Positions 24,999-33,670 of a stretch of 64,000 nucleotides of DNA are shown here, in pieces. The stretch spans positions 1,550,001 through 1,614,000 of the forward strand of contig NZ_AUKG01000002.1 in the NCBI RefSeq assembly GCF_000424625.1, in the 5' to 3' direction. Both the position numbers and the translations under genes were made by a program. This stretch comes from Conexibacter woesei Iso977N. GTDB taxonomy: Bacteria > Actinomycetota > Thermoleophilia > Solirubrobacterales > Solirubrobacteraceae. Positions within the stretch are counted from its first letter, which is position 1, and every line of letters starts with the position of its first letter. A model generated the notes under the pieces. It was not told the origin of the DNA. It did not search any database and saw only the letters and a list, made by a program, of their open reading frames with translations.

Positions 24999-27356
24999 CT
25001 ACGGAGCGGTCGTCGACAGCGTGAGCACGACCGTCTTGTTGTAGGTGCCGGTGCGCAGGGCCTCCGTGGCCCCGATCGACTGCTTGAACGCGATCCCGAC
25101 CGGCTCGTTGGCCACCGGGCCGCCGTAGGTCGCCAGCGTCAGCGGGCTCGCCGCCGACCCGATCGGCGCGAACGTTCCCGCACCCGCCTTGGCCTGCAGC
25201 GGCGACGCGAGCGAGAACACGCCGTTGACCAGGTGGCCGGTGGCCGTGGCGCTCGGGTCCTGGATCGTCAGCGCCGCGTTGCCGCCGCTGGACGTCACGC
25301 CGACCGTCAGCGCCGTCGTGTAGTCCATCGCCCTGCCCGGGACGAACGTCCCGAGGCTCGGCGCCGGACCGGACACGTTCAGCGCCAGCGTGCTCGGCAC
25401 CGTGCCGGTCACGTCGCTCTGCGCGGTCACGTTGAACACGTGGCCGACGGCGGTGATCGGCACCACGATCGGGCTCGTCGCGCCCGGTGCGATGTAGCCG
25501 ATCGCCAGCGCCGCGGCCTGCGGGCCCTCGGCGGTCGGCGCGTACCTCACCGTGATCGTGCAGGACTCGCCGATCGCCAGCGTCTGGCCGCCGGCACAGG
25601 CGCCGTCACCGGCCAGCCTGCTGAACGTCGTGTCGCCGCTGAGCGCGACGGTCGCGATCCCGACCGGGTTCTGGCCGGTGTTCTTGAAGGTGAACACCTT
25701 GGTCGCGTCCTGGCCGACGAGCACCGTGCCCGCGTTCCAGGCGTCCGGCGTGATCGTCGCCGCGGCGTACCCGGCCGGGACCGGGACCGTCACGTGCAGC
25801 AGCGCCGTCGTGACCTGGCCGGCCGAGTCGGTGATCACCGCGGTCAGCGTATGGGTCGCGCCGAGGTCGGCGTAGCCCGGCGTCCACGAGAACTCGTACG
25901 GCGCCCTGGCGTCCGTGGCAAGGACATTGCCATCGACCTTCAGGGCGACCGACGCGATCCCGAAGTCGTCGTGGGCGACGACGGTCGGCGTGATCGCCTG
26001 GCCGACGGCGACCGACGCGCCCTCGGCCGGGTCGGCGATCGAGCCCGTCGGCGCGGCGTCGGGCGTGACGGCCGGGACCGTCAGCGCCGTGGGCGCGGTC
26101 GTGCGGGCGGCGGCGCCGATCTCGACCGACGGCGCGGCCGCCGCGTCGTTGCCGGAGATGCCGTCGCAGCCGCCCTGCGACGGGGCGCCGAGGACCGGGC
26201 CGGCCGCGCAGCCGTACCAGTTCTCCGCCGCCGCGCTGCTGCCGGTGGCCAGCGCCGGGGCGCCGAGCCGGACCGCGCTGTTGGCGATGTCGGCGTTGAA
26301 CAGCCCGTAGCCGTTGCCGCTGAGCACGTTCCCGGTGGCGCTGAACGCCCGCACCGCCGGGTTCGACGGGTCGGCGCCGGTCGTCGCGTCGGTCAGGAGC
26401 AAGCCCACCGACCTGCGCGGGTCGGGCGAGTACATGTTGTTGACGATCTCGCTGCCGCTGACCGCGCCGCGGGCACCCGCGTGGTACTGCACGCCGGTCT
26501 GCGCGACGAGGTCGCTCGGCCCGCCGCCCGCGATTCGCGAGCCGGTGATCGTCCCGTACTCGACGATCCCGGAGCGCGCCTGCGTGGTCGCGTTGCCGTC
26601 GGTGCCGCGGCTGTCGTCGAACAGCACGCCGCCCTCCTGGTACCCGGTCACCAGCGAGTTGTTGATGGTGACCTCACGGCGGACCGTCGCCTCCGACGCG
26701 CCCTGCAGCGAGTTGGCCATCACGACACCCCAGCCGTGCGGCCGGGCGGCGAGCTCGGTCGCGTCGGCCGCGTGGTAGAGCGGCCCGACGACCGAGTTGG
26801 TGATCCGGCCCGACGTGTTGAAGAACGCGATCCCGGCCTCCGCGTAGACGTCGGGCGACCGGACGGTCACGCCCGAGATGTCCACGAAGTTCTCGGTCAT
26901 GTCCGAGGACCCCAGGGACTGGCGGTTGATCTGGATCACCGCGCCGCCGCCGTCGCGCAGGTACGGCGCGGTGCCCGCCAGCGAGCTGCCGGCCTCGCCC
27001 GCCGCCTCGATGAACACCTTGTCGGCGCCCGCACCCTTGATCGTCAGCGGCTTCGTGATCAGGAACCCGTTCCTGGAACCCGACTGCGCCGGGCTGTTGG
27101 TCGAGGTCGGCGCGTTGGAGACCTCGCGGTAGGTGCCCGGGCAGACGATGATCGTGTCCCACGGCGCGGCCTGGTTGATGGCCGCCTGCAGCGACGTGAA
27201 CCCGGCGCTGGGGCAGTCGGCCTTGTCGTCGTCGACCGTCAGGGTCGACGCCGAGGCGAAGGCCGGGGCCGCGACCGCGAGCAGAACGCTCGCGGTCAGG
27301 GCCAGGAGGATGCGGCGGAGCAGCATGATGTTCTTGTCGTCCTTGGTCGTCGTCAT
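24999..27356 (-). CDS. Secreted right-handed beta-helix protein with Ig, ASPM/Hydin-like and WxL-like domains
   Basis: 785 residues from ATG 27356; GTG 27368 (overlapping the upstream stop) and ATG 27326 are alternatives. A signal peptide ends near residue 36. It is followed by a parallel beta-helix (about 40-400, with pectate-lyase-like repeats such as TNSVVGPLYH and ATGNVLSGNGYGLFN), a bacterial Ig domain (435-525) and an ASPM/SPD-2/Hydin or choice-of-anchor domain (530-640). The tail is a WxL-like beta domain (642-785) ending YNKTVVLTLSTTAP. The helix suggests glycan binding or cleavage, but I see no catalytic residues. Confidence 0.78.
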   Translation of the reverse strand: MTTTKDDKNIMLLRRILLALTASVLLAVAAPAFASASTLTVDDDKADCPSAGFTSLQAAINQAAPWDTIIVCPGTYREVSNAPTSTNSPAQSGSRNGFLITKPLTIKGAGADKVFIEAAGEAGSSLAGTAPYLRDGGGAVIQINRQSLGSSDMTENFVDISGVTVRSPDVYAEAGIAFFNTSGRITNSVVGPLYHAADATELAARPHGWGVVMANSLQGASEATVRREVTINNSLVTGYQEGGVLFDDSRGTDGNATTQARSGIVEYGTITGSRIAGGGPSDLVAQTGVQYHAGARGAVSGSEIVNNMYSPDPRRSVGLLLTDATTGADPSNPAVRAFSATGNVLSGNGYGLFNADIANSAVRLGAPALATGSSAAAENWYGCAAGPVLGAPSQGGCDGISGNDAAAAPSVEIGAAARTTAPTALTVPAVTPDAAPTGSIADPAEGASVAVGQAITPTVVAHDDFGIASVALKVDGNVLATDARAPYEFSWTPGYADLGATHTLTAVITDSAGQVTTALLHVTVPVPAGYAAATITPDAWNAGTVLVGQDATKVFTFKNTGQNPVGIATVALSGDTTFSRLAGDGACAGGQTLAIGESCTITVRYAPTAEGPQAAALAIGYIAPGATSPIVVPITAVGHVFNVTAQSDVTGTVPSTLALNVSGPAPSLGTFVPGRAMDYTTALTVGVTSSGGNAALTIQDPSATATGHLVNGVFSLASPLQAKAGAGTFAPIGSAASPLTLATYGGPVANEPVGIAFKQSIGATEALRTGTYNKTVVLTLSTTAP

Positions 27357-27364
27357 GTCGTCCG

Positions 27365-29944
27365 TCACGCGATCGTGATCGTCTTGGCCTTGCCGAGCAC
27401 GTGGCGCCCGGCCGAGTCGACCACCCGCACGGCGACGCGGTAGTGGCCCTTGGGCATCGCCCGCTTGAGGCGGACCGACCACTTGGCGGTGCCGTGGACG
27501 GCGAGGCCGACCGGGGCCGAGCAGGGCATCGTGCGCCCGAGCGTGCCGTTGGCGCGCAGGAACTTGCACCTGCTGGCGCTCGCCACGTGGCGGACGACCA
27601 GCTCCACCGTCTTGACCTTCGTCGGCGTGCAGGCCGTGGCCGTGCCCGTCAACGTGTAGGTCTTGCCCCTGGTGGCGCCGAGCGAGGCGATCGCCGCGCT
27701 GGGTGTGCAGCCCGCGGCTGGGGTGCTCTTGGCGGTCGCGGTCGTTGTTGTCGTCGTCGCGCCGGCGGCGGTCCCGCCGACCCAGATGACGTCCGGCTCG
27801 CTGCCGGCGGCCAGGCGCGGGCTGTCCGCGATCTCCTGGTCGCCCTTGGCGAACGCGGCCGCGTCGGTCAGCGCGCTCGGGCCGGTCACGGCCTCCTGGA
27901 AGCGCACGTCGCTGAGCTGGATCGAGCCGCTCTGCGGCTTGCCGAGCTCCCCGAACCGCAGCTCGAGCTTGGCGATGTGCCTGAGGTCGACGCCCTGGGC
28001 GGCGAAGTCGCCGAGCGGGACGCGGATGTCGTTGAGCGTCACGTGCACGCGGGCGCCGGTGTTGCCGACGGTCTGGTGCAGCGCCGTGCCGTAGCGCGGC
28101 GACGCGGCCGACACGGTGCCCTCGACGCCGTTGGCGTCCTTGACGGCGATCGTGAAGTCCTGCGTCGTGGCCGCCGGGTTCCAGAGGCCGGTCAGGCCGC
28201 GGGACGGGTTGCGCGGGTCGAAGAAGTTGACCGCCGTGGCCAACACCAGTGCCTTGTAGGAGGACACGTCCGAGGACGCGGCCGGGATCCGGGTGGCGAG
28301 CGTCGCGGGCGTGCCCGTTGCGGCGAGCGGGTTGTCCCACGCCAGCGCGAGCTGGAGGCCGTAGGAGTGGTTGACGGGCGCGTTCTCACGCGTGCCGTTC
28401 TGGCCGCCGATCGCCGTGGCGGGCGGCAGCGGGCAGCCCTTGGTCGCCGTCGGCAGGCCGGTCTCGCCGGCCGTGCTCGTCTGGAACTGCGTCGGCTCCG
28501 GGTTGCACCAGTCGTAGCCGCCGGGCGTCGTCGCCGGGATCGGGTTGATCCCGCCGGGCGAGGTGTAGGGGTTGCTGAAGCCCGAGCCGGTCAGCGCGGT
28601 GCCGACCGCGCTGGTGCCGAGCGGGTCGTCCGGTTCCGGGCGGATCACGTCGCGGCGCTCGGCCGGCGGCGCGAAGTAGCTGGTCTGCAGGCGGTCGAAG
28701 CAGCTGATCTTCGTCGCCGAGACCGTCTGGCTCGGGCAGGCGCTGGCCGGCAGCTGTGGCGTGACGCCGTCCTGGCTGAGCTCGCCCGTCATGTAGGGGT
28801 CGTACGCGGTGTCGCCGCCGACGTAGCGCTTGAAGAAGGACGACATCATCGCGAGGCCGACCTTCTCCTGGTCGCCCATCAGCGTCGGGTCGCCGGAGCC
28901 GTAGGTTCCGGACGCGCCCGAGCGCGTGTAGGTGCCGCCCGAGAGGCGGATGTTGTCCGGGTTGGTGGTCGCGTTGGTCGAGCACGCAGGGTCGCTGACC
29001 GTGGAGTCGTCGCCATCGGCGAACCACGTGGTGTTGAACCAGTTGTGGTTGGCGCCGTGCAGCATGACCTGGATCCGCGGGAACGGGTCTTCGGGCATGA
29101 CGTACTGGCTGCGCTCGTAGAAGCGGCTGCCCTGGAGGTTGGAGACGTCGCCGTCGCAGTAGCCGATCATCGTCATGTAGGCCGTGCCGTACGGCGCCTT
29201 GCGCTCGTAGTCGACGGGCGCCAGCGAGATCACGCCGCGGATGTCGTAGCGGCGGCCGGGCGCGGGGCGCGTGCGGTTGAAGTCCAGGAACGACGCGACC
29301 GCGTCGCCGCCGCGCGAGTGGCCCATCAGGCCGATGCGGTGGAAGTCCAGGCGGCCGACGAGCTGAGACCCGATGTTATGGGTGTCGTCGTCGGCGATCG
29401 CCGACTGGTTGGCGGCGTAGAGCGCGTCGAGACCCGCAGCGATGATCAACCGCCGCTGGTGCATGCCCTTGGCGGTGTTGTCCTGGTAGAACATCAACTG
29501 GTCCTGGTCGATCGAGTAGACCGTGTAGCCCCAGGTCGCGAGGTTCTCGCCGAGGTAGGCGTAGCCGCGGTCGTTGCGCTCGAAGATCGAGCAGTTCGGC
29601 GCCGCGCCGGCGTTACAGGACGCGTGGTTGCCGTGGACGAGGATGATGACCGGCGAGTCCCTGGTCTTCTCGGCCGGGTAGTAGAGCGAGCCGCGCAGCG
29701 GGACGGTCGCGGCGTTGGCCGCGGCGGGCGGCGTGCCGGTGCCGACGGCGCCGCCCGTGGCGCTCGGCTCCTGCAGGTCGACGGTGCCGAGCTTGACCGG
29801 GTCGACGGTCGTCGGCGTGTACGGCCCGCGGGCGAGCGGGTCCGGAAGCGAGGTCGCCGCTTGGGCGGCGGGGATCGCGCCCAGCATCAGGGCAGCGACG
29901 AGCAGCAGGCAGCGGAACGCCCGCAGGGGGAACGCGTGAGGCAC
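27365..29944 (-). CDS. Large secreted alpha/beta hydrolase with C-terminal beta domains
   Basis: 859 residues. The signal peptide spans 1-29. The hydrolase core (about 80-400) has the oxyanion segment LVHGNHASC and the nucleophile elbow GHSRGG (S210). A long Cys-containing insert and a carbohydrate-binding-like beta region (about 540-720) follow. A Thr-rich linker and a basic Ig-like C-terminal domain with two Cys (about 750-859) come last. It resembles secreted esterases or lipases; the substrate is unknown. GTG start with GGAG 4 nt upstream. It is the first gene of the exported operon. Confidence 0.82.
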   Translation of the reverse strand: MPHAFPLRAFRCLLLVAALMLGAIPAAQAATSLPDPLARGPYTPTTVDPVKLGTVDLQEPSATGGAVGTGTPPAAANAATVPLRGSLYYPAEKTRDSPVIILVHGNHASCNAGAAPNCSIFERNDRGYAYLGENLATWGYTVYSIDQDQLMFYQDNTAKGMHQRRLIIAAGLDALYAANQSAIADDDTHNIGSQLVGRLDFHRIGLMGHSRGGDAVASFLDFNRTRPAPGRRYDIRGVISLAPVDYERKAPYGTAYMTMIGYCDGDVSNLQGSRFYERSQYVMPEDPFPRIQVMLHGANHNWFNTTWFADGDDSTVSDPACSTNATTNPDNIRLSGGTYTRSGASGTYGSGDPTLMGDQEKVGLAMMSSFFKRYVGGDTAYDPYMTGELSQDGVTPQLPASACPSQTVSATKISCFDRLQTSYFAPPAERRDVIRPEPDDPLGTSAVGTALTGSGFSNPYTSPGGINPIPATTPGGYDWCNPEPTQFQTSTAGETGLPTATKGCPLPPATAIGGQNGTRENAPVNHSYGLQLALAWDNPLAATGTPATLATRIPAASSDVSSYKALVLATAVNFFDPRNPSRGLTGLWNPAATTQDFTIAVKDANGVEGTVSAASPRYGTALHQTVGNTGARVHVTLNDIRVPLGDFAAQGVDLRHIAKLELRFGELGKPQSGSIQLSDVRFQEAVTGPSALTDAAAFAKGDQEIADSPRLAAGSEPDVIWVGGTAAGATTTTTTATAKSTPAAGCTPSAAIASLGATRGKTYTLTGTATACTPTKVKTVELVVRHVASASRCKFLRANGTLGRTMPCSAPVGLAVHGTAKWSVRLKRAMPKGHYRVAVRVVDSAGRHVLGKAKTITIA

Positions 29945-30124
29945 GGCACTCCAGGGATCGGGGGGTGGGGTGGTGCCTCAGCGCATCGTCCGTGACCGGC
30001 CAGTGATCCCTGAGGCGCGGCCAATGTATGTGTGGACTTCGTTGTCCTTTACGTACCGGCGGTCGGAAGCCGGACTCGAACCGGTTCGACATCCGGTCGG
30101 ACCGCTGAGCGCTGCGGTTCGGGT

Positions 30125-30154
30125 TTGGCGTTGCTGGCGCGTGCGCGCTATCTT
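30125..30154 (+). promoter_or_regulatory. Candidate promoter of the small gene at 30166
   Basis: TTGGCG at 30125-30130 and TATCTT at 30149-30154 are separated by 18 bp. The ATG begins 11 nt after the -10, so the transcript would be nearly leaderless. This is a sequence match only. Confidence 0.35.
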
Positions 30155-30165
30155 CGCGGGCCGTT

Positions 30166-30411
30166 ATGTCACCTTCACAAGCGATCGCTGCACGGACGCA
30201 GCTGGAGCAGGTCCTCGAGCAGGAGGGCCTGGGCTGGCTCGTCGAGCGCGCGGGGGACGACCCCGCGCCGGATGACCACGCGCGCCTCACGGCGCTGATC
30301 GACACGACGCTGGACGCGCTCACCGCCAGCCCGGGCCTGCCGTCCGGGTTCCCGGCGGTCGGCGGGCTCGTCACGGCGCTGGAGGACCTGCGCGAGCTGG
30401 CGCTGAGCTAG
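30166..30411 (+). CDS. Small hypothetical protein
   Basis: 81 residues, acidic, soluble and mostly helical. No signal peptide or membrane segment is present. The C-terminus (GGLVTALEDLRELAL) is amphipathic. I do not recognise a family. A good -10-like element lies just upstream and the next gene follows within about 55 nt on the same strand. Confidence 0.55.
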   Translation: MSPSQAIAARTQLEQVLEQEGLGWLVERAGDDPAPDDHARLTALIDTTLDALTASPGLPSGFPAVGGLVTALEDLRELALS

Positions 30412-30465
30412 CCGCTAGGCGTCTCCCTGATGCCGCGGGCGCGCGGCCGCGGCATGATCGTTCGC

Positions 30466-31338
30466 ATGCTCCGACCCGCCACGCCCGCCGACCGCGCCGC
30501 GCTGATCGCGCTGCTGCGCGCCGAGGACCTCGCCTGGACCGGCGACGACTCGATCTCCGACGAGGAGCTCGGCGACGTGATCGACCGCTTCCCGGAGGCG
30601 CTGGTCCGGGTCGACGGCGATGGCGATGGCGACGCCGCGGGCCGGGTCGTCGGCATGGCGGCGGTCAGCGACGCCGGCGGCACGCTGCTGGTGCTCGACC
30701 CGGGCGCCGACCCGGACGCGGTGCTGCCCGAGCTGGTCGACTGGATCGAGGCGCGCGGCGGCGCGCACGAGCTGCACGGCTACGCGGCCGATACGGCGCG
30801 GCTGGCGTGGTTCGAGGCGCACGGGTTCCCGTACGCGCGCTCGCTCTACGACCTGGTCCGGCCCGCGGGCGCGCCGCCGCTGGATGCGCCGGTCTGGCCC
30901 GTCGGCGTCTCGGTGGCACGTTATGTCCCCAACGACGAAGAGGACCCGGCGGTCCACGGGCTGATCTACCGGGAGGCGGGCTGGGCCGAGGTGCCCGGCC
31001 ACAGCGACCGGACGCTGGAGTCCTGGCGGTCGATCCAGTCTGCCGACCACCGCAGCTTCGTCGCGCGCCGCGACGGCGGGCCGATCGGCTGGGTCTCGGG
31101 CATCGCGTATCCGGACGGCCGCGGCTGGATCAACCAGATCGCCGTGGCGAAGTCCGCGCGCGGCGCCGGCCTCGGCCGCGCGCTGCTGCTGCACGCCGGC
31201 GCAGACCTGCTCGAGCACGGCGCGACCGCGCTGGCGCTGGGCGTCTCGGCGGCCAACACGGCCGCGCTCGGCCTCTACCGCTCGACGGGCTTCCAGGTCG
31301 AGCGTGAGTGGCGCTATCACGGCCCTCGCGTTCCCTAG
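30466..31338 (+). CDS. Tandem GNAT acetyltransferase
   Basis: 290 residues with two GNAT domains, as in mycothiol synthase-like proteins. The N-terminal domain (about 1-135) is degenerate. The C-terminal domain (about 150-290) has the acetyl-CoA loop VAKSARGAGLGRALL and the terminal NTAALGLYRSTGF motif. Two-domain GNATs of this kind acetylate small amines; MshD is one example, but the overall length and sequence do not prove it. I chose ATG 30466 (MLRPATPAD); 30430 and 30454 are in-frame alternatives. Confidence 0.82.
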   Translation: MLRPATPADRAALIALLRAEDLAWTGDDSISDEELGDVIDRFPEALVRVDGDGDGDAAGRVVGMAAVSDAGGTLLVLDPGADPDAVLPELVDWIEARGGAHELHGYAADTARLAWFEAHGFPYARSLYDLVRPAGAPPLDAPVWPVGVSVARYVPNDEEDPAVHGLIYREAGWAEVPGHSDRTLESWRSIQSADHRSFVARRDGGPIGWVSGIAYPDGRGWINQIAVAKSARGAGLGRALLLHAGADLLEHGATALALGVSAANTAALGLYRSTGFQVEREWRYHGPRVP

Positions 31339-31417
31339 TTGTCATAACGCCGATTAGCAGGCATTGATACCGCGCGGGAGGCCTTCTCCTGCCTGGGTTC
31401 CTTACCGTGTCGGGCCG

Positions 31418-32593
31418 ATGCGTTCTCCCGACGTGGTGATCCTGGGTGCTGGTGCCGCCGGGCTGATGTGCGCCCTGACCGCCGCGGCGCGCGGGCGGCG
31501 CGTGCTGGTGGTCGACCGCTCCAACAAGGCCGGCAAGAAGATCCTCATGTCCGGCGGTGGTCGCTGCAACTTCACGAACATGTACGCGGAGCCGGCGAAC
31601 TTCGCGTCGCAGAACCCGCACTTCTGCAAGTCGGCCCTGGCGCGCTACACGCCGTGGGACTTCATCGCGATGGTCGGCGAGCACGGCGTGCCGTACCACG
31701 AGAAGAAGCTCGGGCAGCTGTTCTGCGACAACAAGTCGAAGGACATCCTCAACATGCTGCTGGACGAGTGCGCGCAGGCGGGCGTCGAGCTGCACGTGAA
31801 CACGGAGGTCTCGGAGATCGAGCGGCTGCGGGACGGCGGCGGCTACGCGCTGAGCACCGACACGCTCGGCCCGGTCGAGGCGGCGTCGCTGGTGGTCGCG
31901 ACCGGCGGCCTGTCGATCCCGACGCTCGGCTCGACCGGGTTCGGCTACGAGATCGCGCGACAGTTCGGGCACTCCGTGTTCCCGACCCGTGCCGGGCTGG
32001 TGCCGTTCACGGCGAGCGGTGAGCTCAAGGAGCTGTGCGTCGAGCTGACCGGGACGTCGGTGCCGAGCGTCGTCGCGTGCAACGGCCAGAGCTTCCGGGA
32101 GAACATCCTGTTCACCCATCGCGGGTTGAGCGGCCCGGCGATCCTGCAGATCTCGTCGTTCTGGAACCCCGGCGACGTCGTGGAGATCAACCTGCTGCCC
32201 GATCGCGATGCGCTGGAGTGGCTGCAGGGCCAGCGGTCGGAGCGGCCCGACGCCGAGCTGAAGACCGTCCTGGCCGAGGTGTTCACCAGGAAGATGGCGG
32301 CGCTGCTGTTCCCGTCCAAGCCGATGAAGCAGCACACGCCCGCCGAGCTGACCGCCATCGCCACCCGACTCAACGCCTGGCAGGTCACGCCCGCCGGCAC
32401 CGAGGGCTACCGCACCGCGGAGGTCACCCTCGGCGGGGTCGACACCCGCGACATCTCCTCCCAGACCATGGAATCCCGCCTCAGCCCCGGCCTCTACTTC
32501 ATCGGCGAGGTCCTCGACGTCACGGGCTGGCTGGGCGGCTTCAACTTCCAGTGGGCCTGGGCCTCGGCCCACGCGGCGGCGCAGTACGTGTGA
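31418..32593 (+). CDS. NAD(P)/FAD-dependent oxidoreductase, HI0933/BaiN family
   Basis: 391 residues. The Rossmann FAD motif is VVILGAGAAGLMCA at the N-terminus, followed by the family hallmark KILMSGGGRCNFTN. Further blocks are VVATGGLSIPTLGSTG, THRGLSGPAILQIS and the C-terminal GEVLDVTGWLGGFNFQWAWASA. The family includes the BaiN bile-acid reductase and many flavoproteins of unknown role. The physiological substrate is not predictable here. It stands alone. Confidence 0.9.
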   Translation: MRSPDVVILGAGAAGLMCALTAAARGRRVLVVDRSNKAGKKILMSGGGRCNFTNMYAEPANFASQNPHFCKSALARYTPWDFIAMVGEHGVPYHEKKLGQLFCDNKSKDILNMLLDECAQAGVELHVNTEVSEIERLRDGGGYALSTDTLGPVEAASLVVATGGLSIPTLGSTGFGYEIARQFGHSVFPTRAGLVPFTASGELKELCVELTGTSVPSVVACNGQSFRENILFTHRGLSGPAILQISSFWNPGDVVEINLLPDRDALEWLQGQRSERPDAELKTVLAEVFTRKMAALLFPSKPMKQHTPAELTAIATRLNAWQVTPAGTEGYRTAEVTLGGVDTRDISSQTMESRLSPGLYFIGEVLDVTGWLGGFNFQWAWASAHAAAQYV

Positions 32594-32644
32594 GATTGGC
32601 GTCAGCCGCCACCGAACTCGACGCCCCGCAACCTCGGGCTACCG

Positions 32645-33667
32645 TCAAGGCTCGAGGACACGGAACGGCATGTCCGGTGCGGCCAGGCTCAGCAAGCTTC
32701 CCACCTGGACGCGGCCGGGCAAGAGGTCGCCCTTTGCTGTCCACCTCTGCCACGCTTCGCCGTCGATCTGGGCGACAGACGTGCGGCGTGTTTGCATCAA
32801 CAACACATCGAAGCACTGACCGATCGCGTCGGCGATTGCCCTCTGATCTTCGACCGCCGGAAACGTGATCTCGAGGCTTCCGGGGCCTGACCACAGCACA
32901 TGCATCGCGAGCTTCTGGGCATCACGTCCTGCCTCTCCACGTAGCGACCCGAGTCCCTCCCAGAACTCGACCGGATCGGCTTCACCGCTTCCAACCTGCA
33001 TCCATTGCGCATGCCAGAGCGAACCGGCGTCGCCGAGGTGAGCTTTCGCATCCGGCGCCCAAGGTCGAGCCGAAGCGCGAAGCGTGAAGCGAGTTCCGTA
33101 CTGCCGTGCTGCGTGCTCCATGAGTCGTTCGGCTGTCGGATGGCCTCCCCGACGCCAGCCGGTTGCCACCGCACCTGTATTCCCGAACCTCCGCTCCTGC
33201 GCATATGCCGCATAGAAGACTCGTGCACCGTGATCGAGGTCGCGGAGCGCCTGTTCAACTCGGGCAAGATCATCACGATGTGGGCGTCTCACGTGGGCGA
33301 TCCGATGGCGGATCGCCAGAAGTTCGTGAGCCAGACCAAGCCATCGGACCCGAGGCAGCAGACACGCCTCGAACAGCTCCCAGTTGTCGTCGATCAACTG
33401 GAACAGTAGTCCGACGTCGAGATAGGACAAGAGGTCGCTACGGTCGGCCGAGGCCATGTAGCCGTTGATCTCGTCGCGATCGCTCCGAGACGCTGTCCGC
33501 CGGTCGATCGCTTGCTCCCAACCGCTTCCTTGTCGGGCGCGAAGCTCGGTGTACACGAGTTCGCGCAGCCAACCTTCGAGCTGTGCCCAACGGCCGTACA
33601 AGGCGAGTGTGTCTCGCGGGAAGCTGTCGCCAATCAGCTTGTCAAGAGCGTCGTGCGGCATGCGCAA
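32645..33667 (-). CDS. HEPN-domain protein (Swt1-type), candidate RNase or defence protein
   Basis: 340 residues. The central helical block (about 28-150) reads WLRELVYTELRAR, LLFQLIDDNWELFE and then LLAIRHRIAHVRRP. R120-x4-H125 is the HEPN catalytic signature (Rx4-6H) and the flanking pattern is that of Swt1-type HEPN domains. The C-terminal half (about 165-340) is a separate domain I do not recognise. Local GC is visibly lower than in neighbouring genes. HEPN RNases occur in toxin-antitoxin and phage-defence systems, but no antitoxin gene is adjacent. Confidence 0.68.
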   Translation of the reverse strand: MRMPHDALDKLIGDSFPRDTLALYGRWAQLEGWLRELVYTELRARQGSGWEQAIDRRTASRSDRDEINGYMASADRSDLLSYLDVGLLFQLIDDNWELFEACLLPRVRWLGLAHELLAIRHRIAHVRRPHRDDLARVEQALRDLDHGARVFYAAYAQERRFGNTGAVATGWRRGGHPTAERLMEHAARQYGTRFTLRASARPWAPDAKAHLGDAGSLWHAQWMQVGSGEADPVEFWEGLGSLRGEAGRDAQKLAMHVLWSGPGSLEITFPAVEDQRAIADAIGQCFDVLLMQTRRTSVAQIDGEAWQRWTAKGDLLPGRVQVGSLLSLAAPDMPFRVLEP

Positions 33668-33670
33668 GTT

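Noticed and set aside
24000-27400. Long plus-strand open frames opposite the exported operon
   Set aside because: Low-complexity translations without start signals. The minus-strand products have signal peptides and recognisable domains.
30061-30100. tRNA-like T-arm on the minus strand (CCGGTTCGAGTCCGG) followed by a possible acceptor strand
   Set aside because: No matching 5' acceptor strand, D-arm or anticodon arm of correct size lies 70-90 nt upstream, and no CCA or discriminator pattern fits. It may be chance or an old tRNA remnant.
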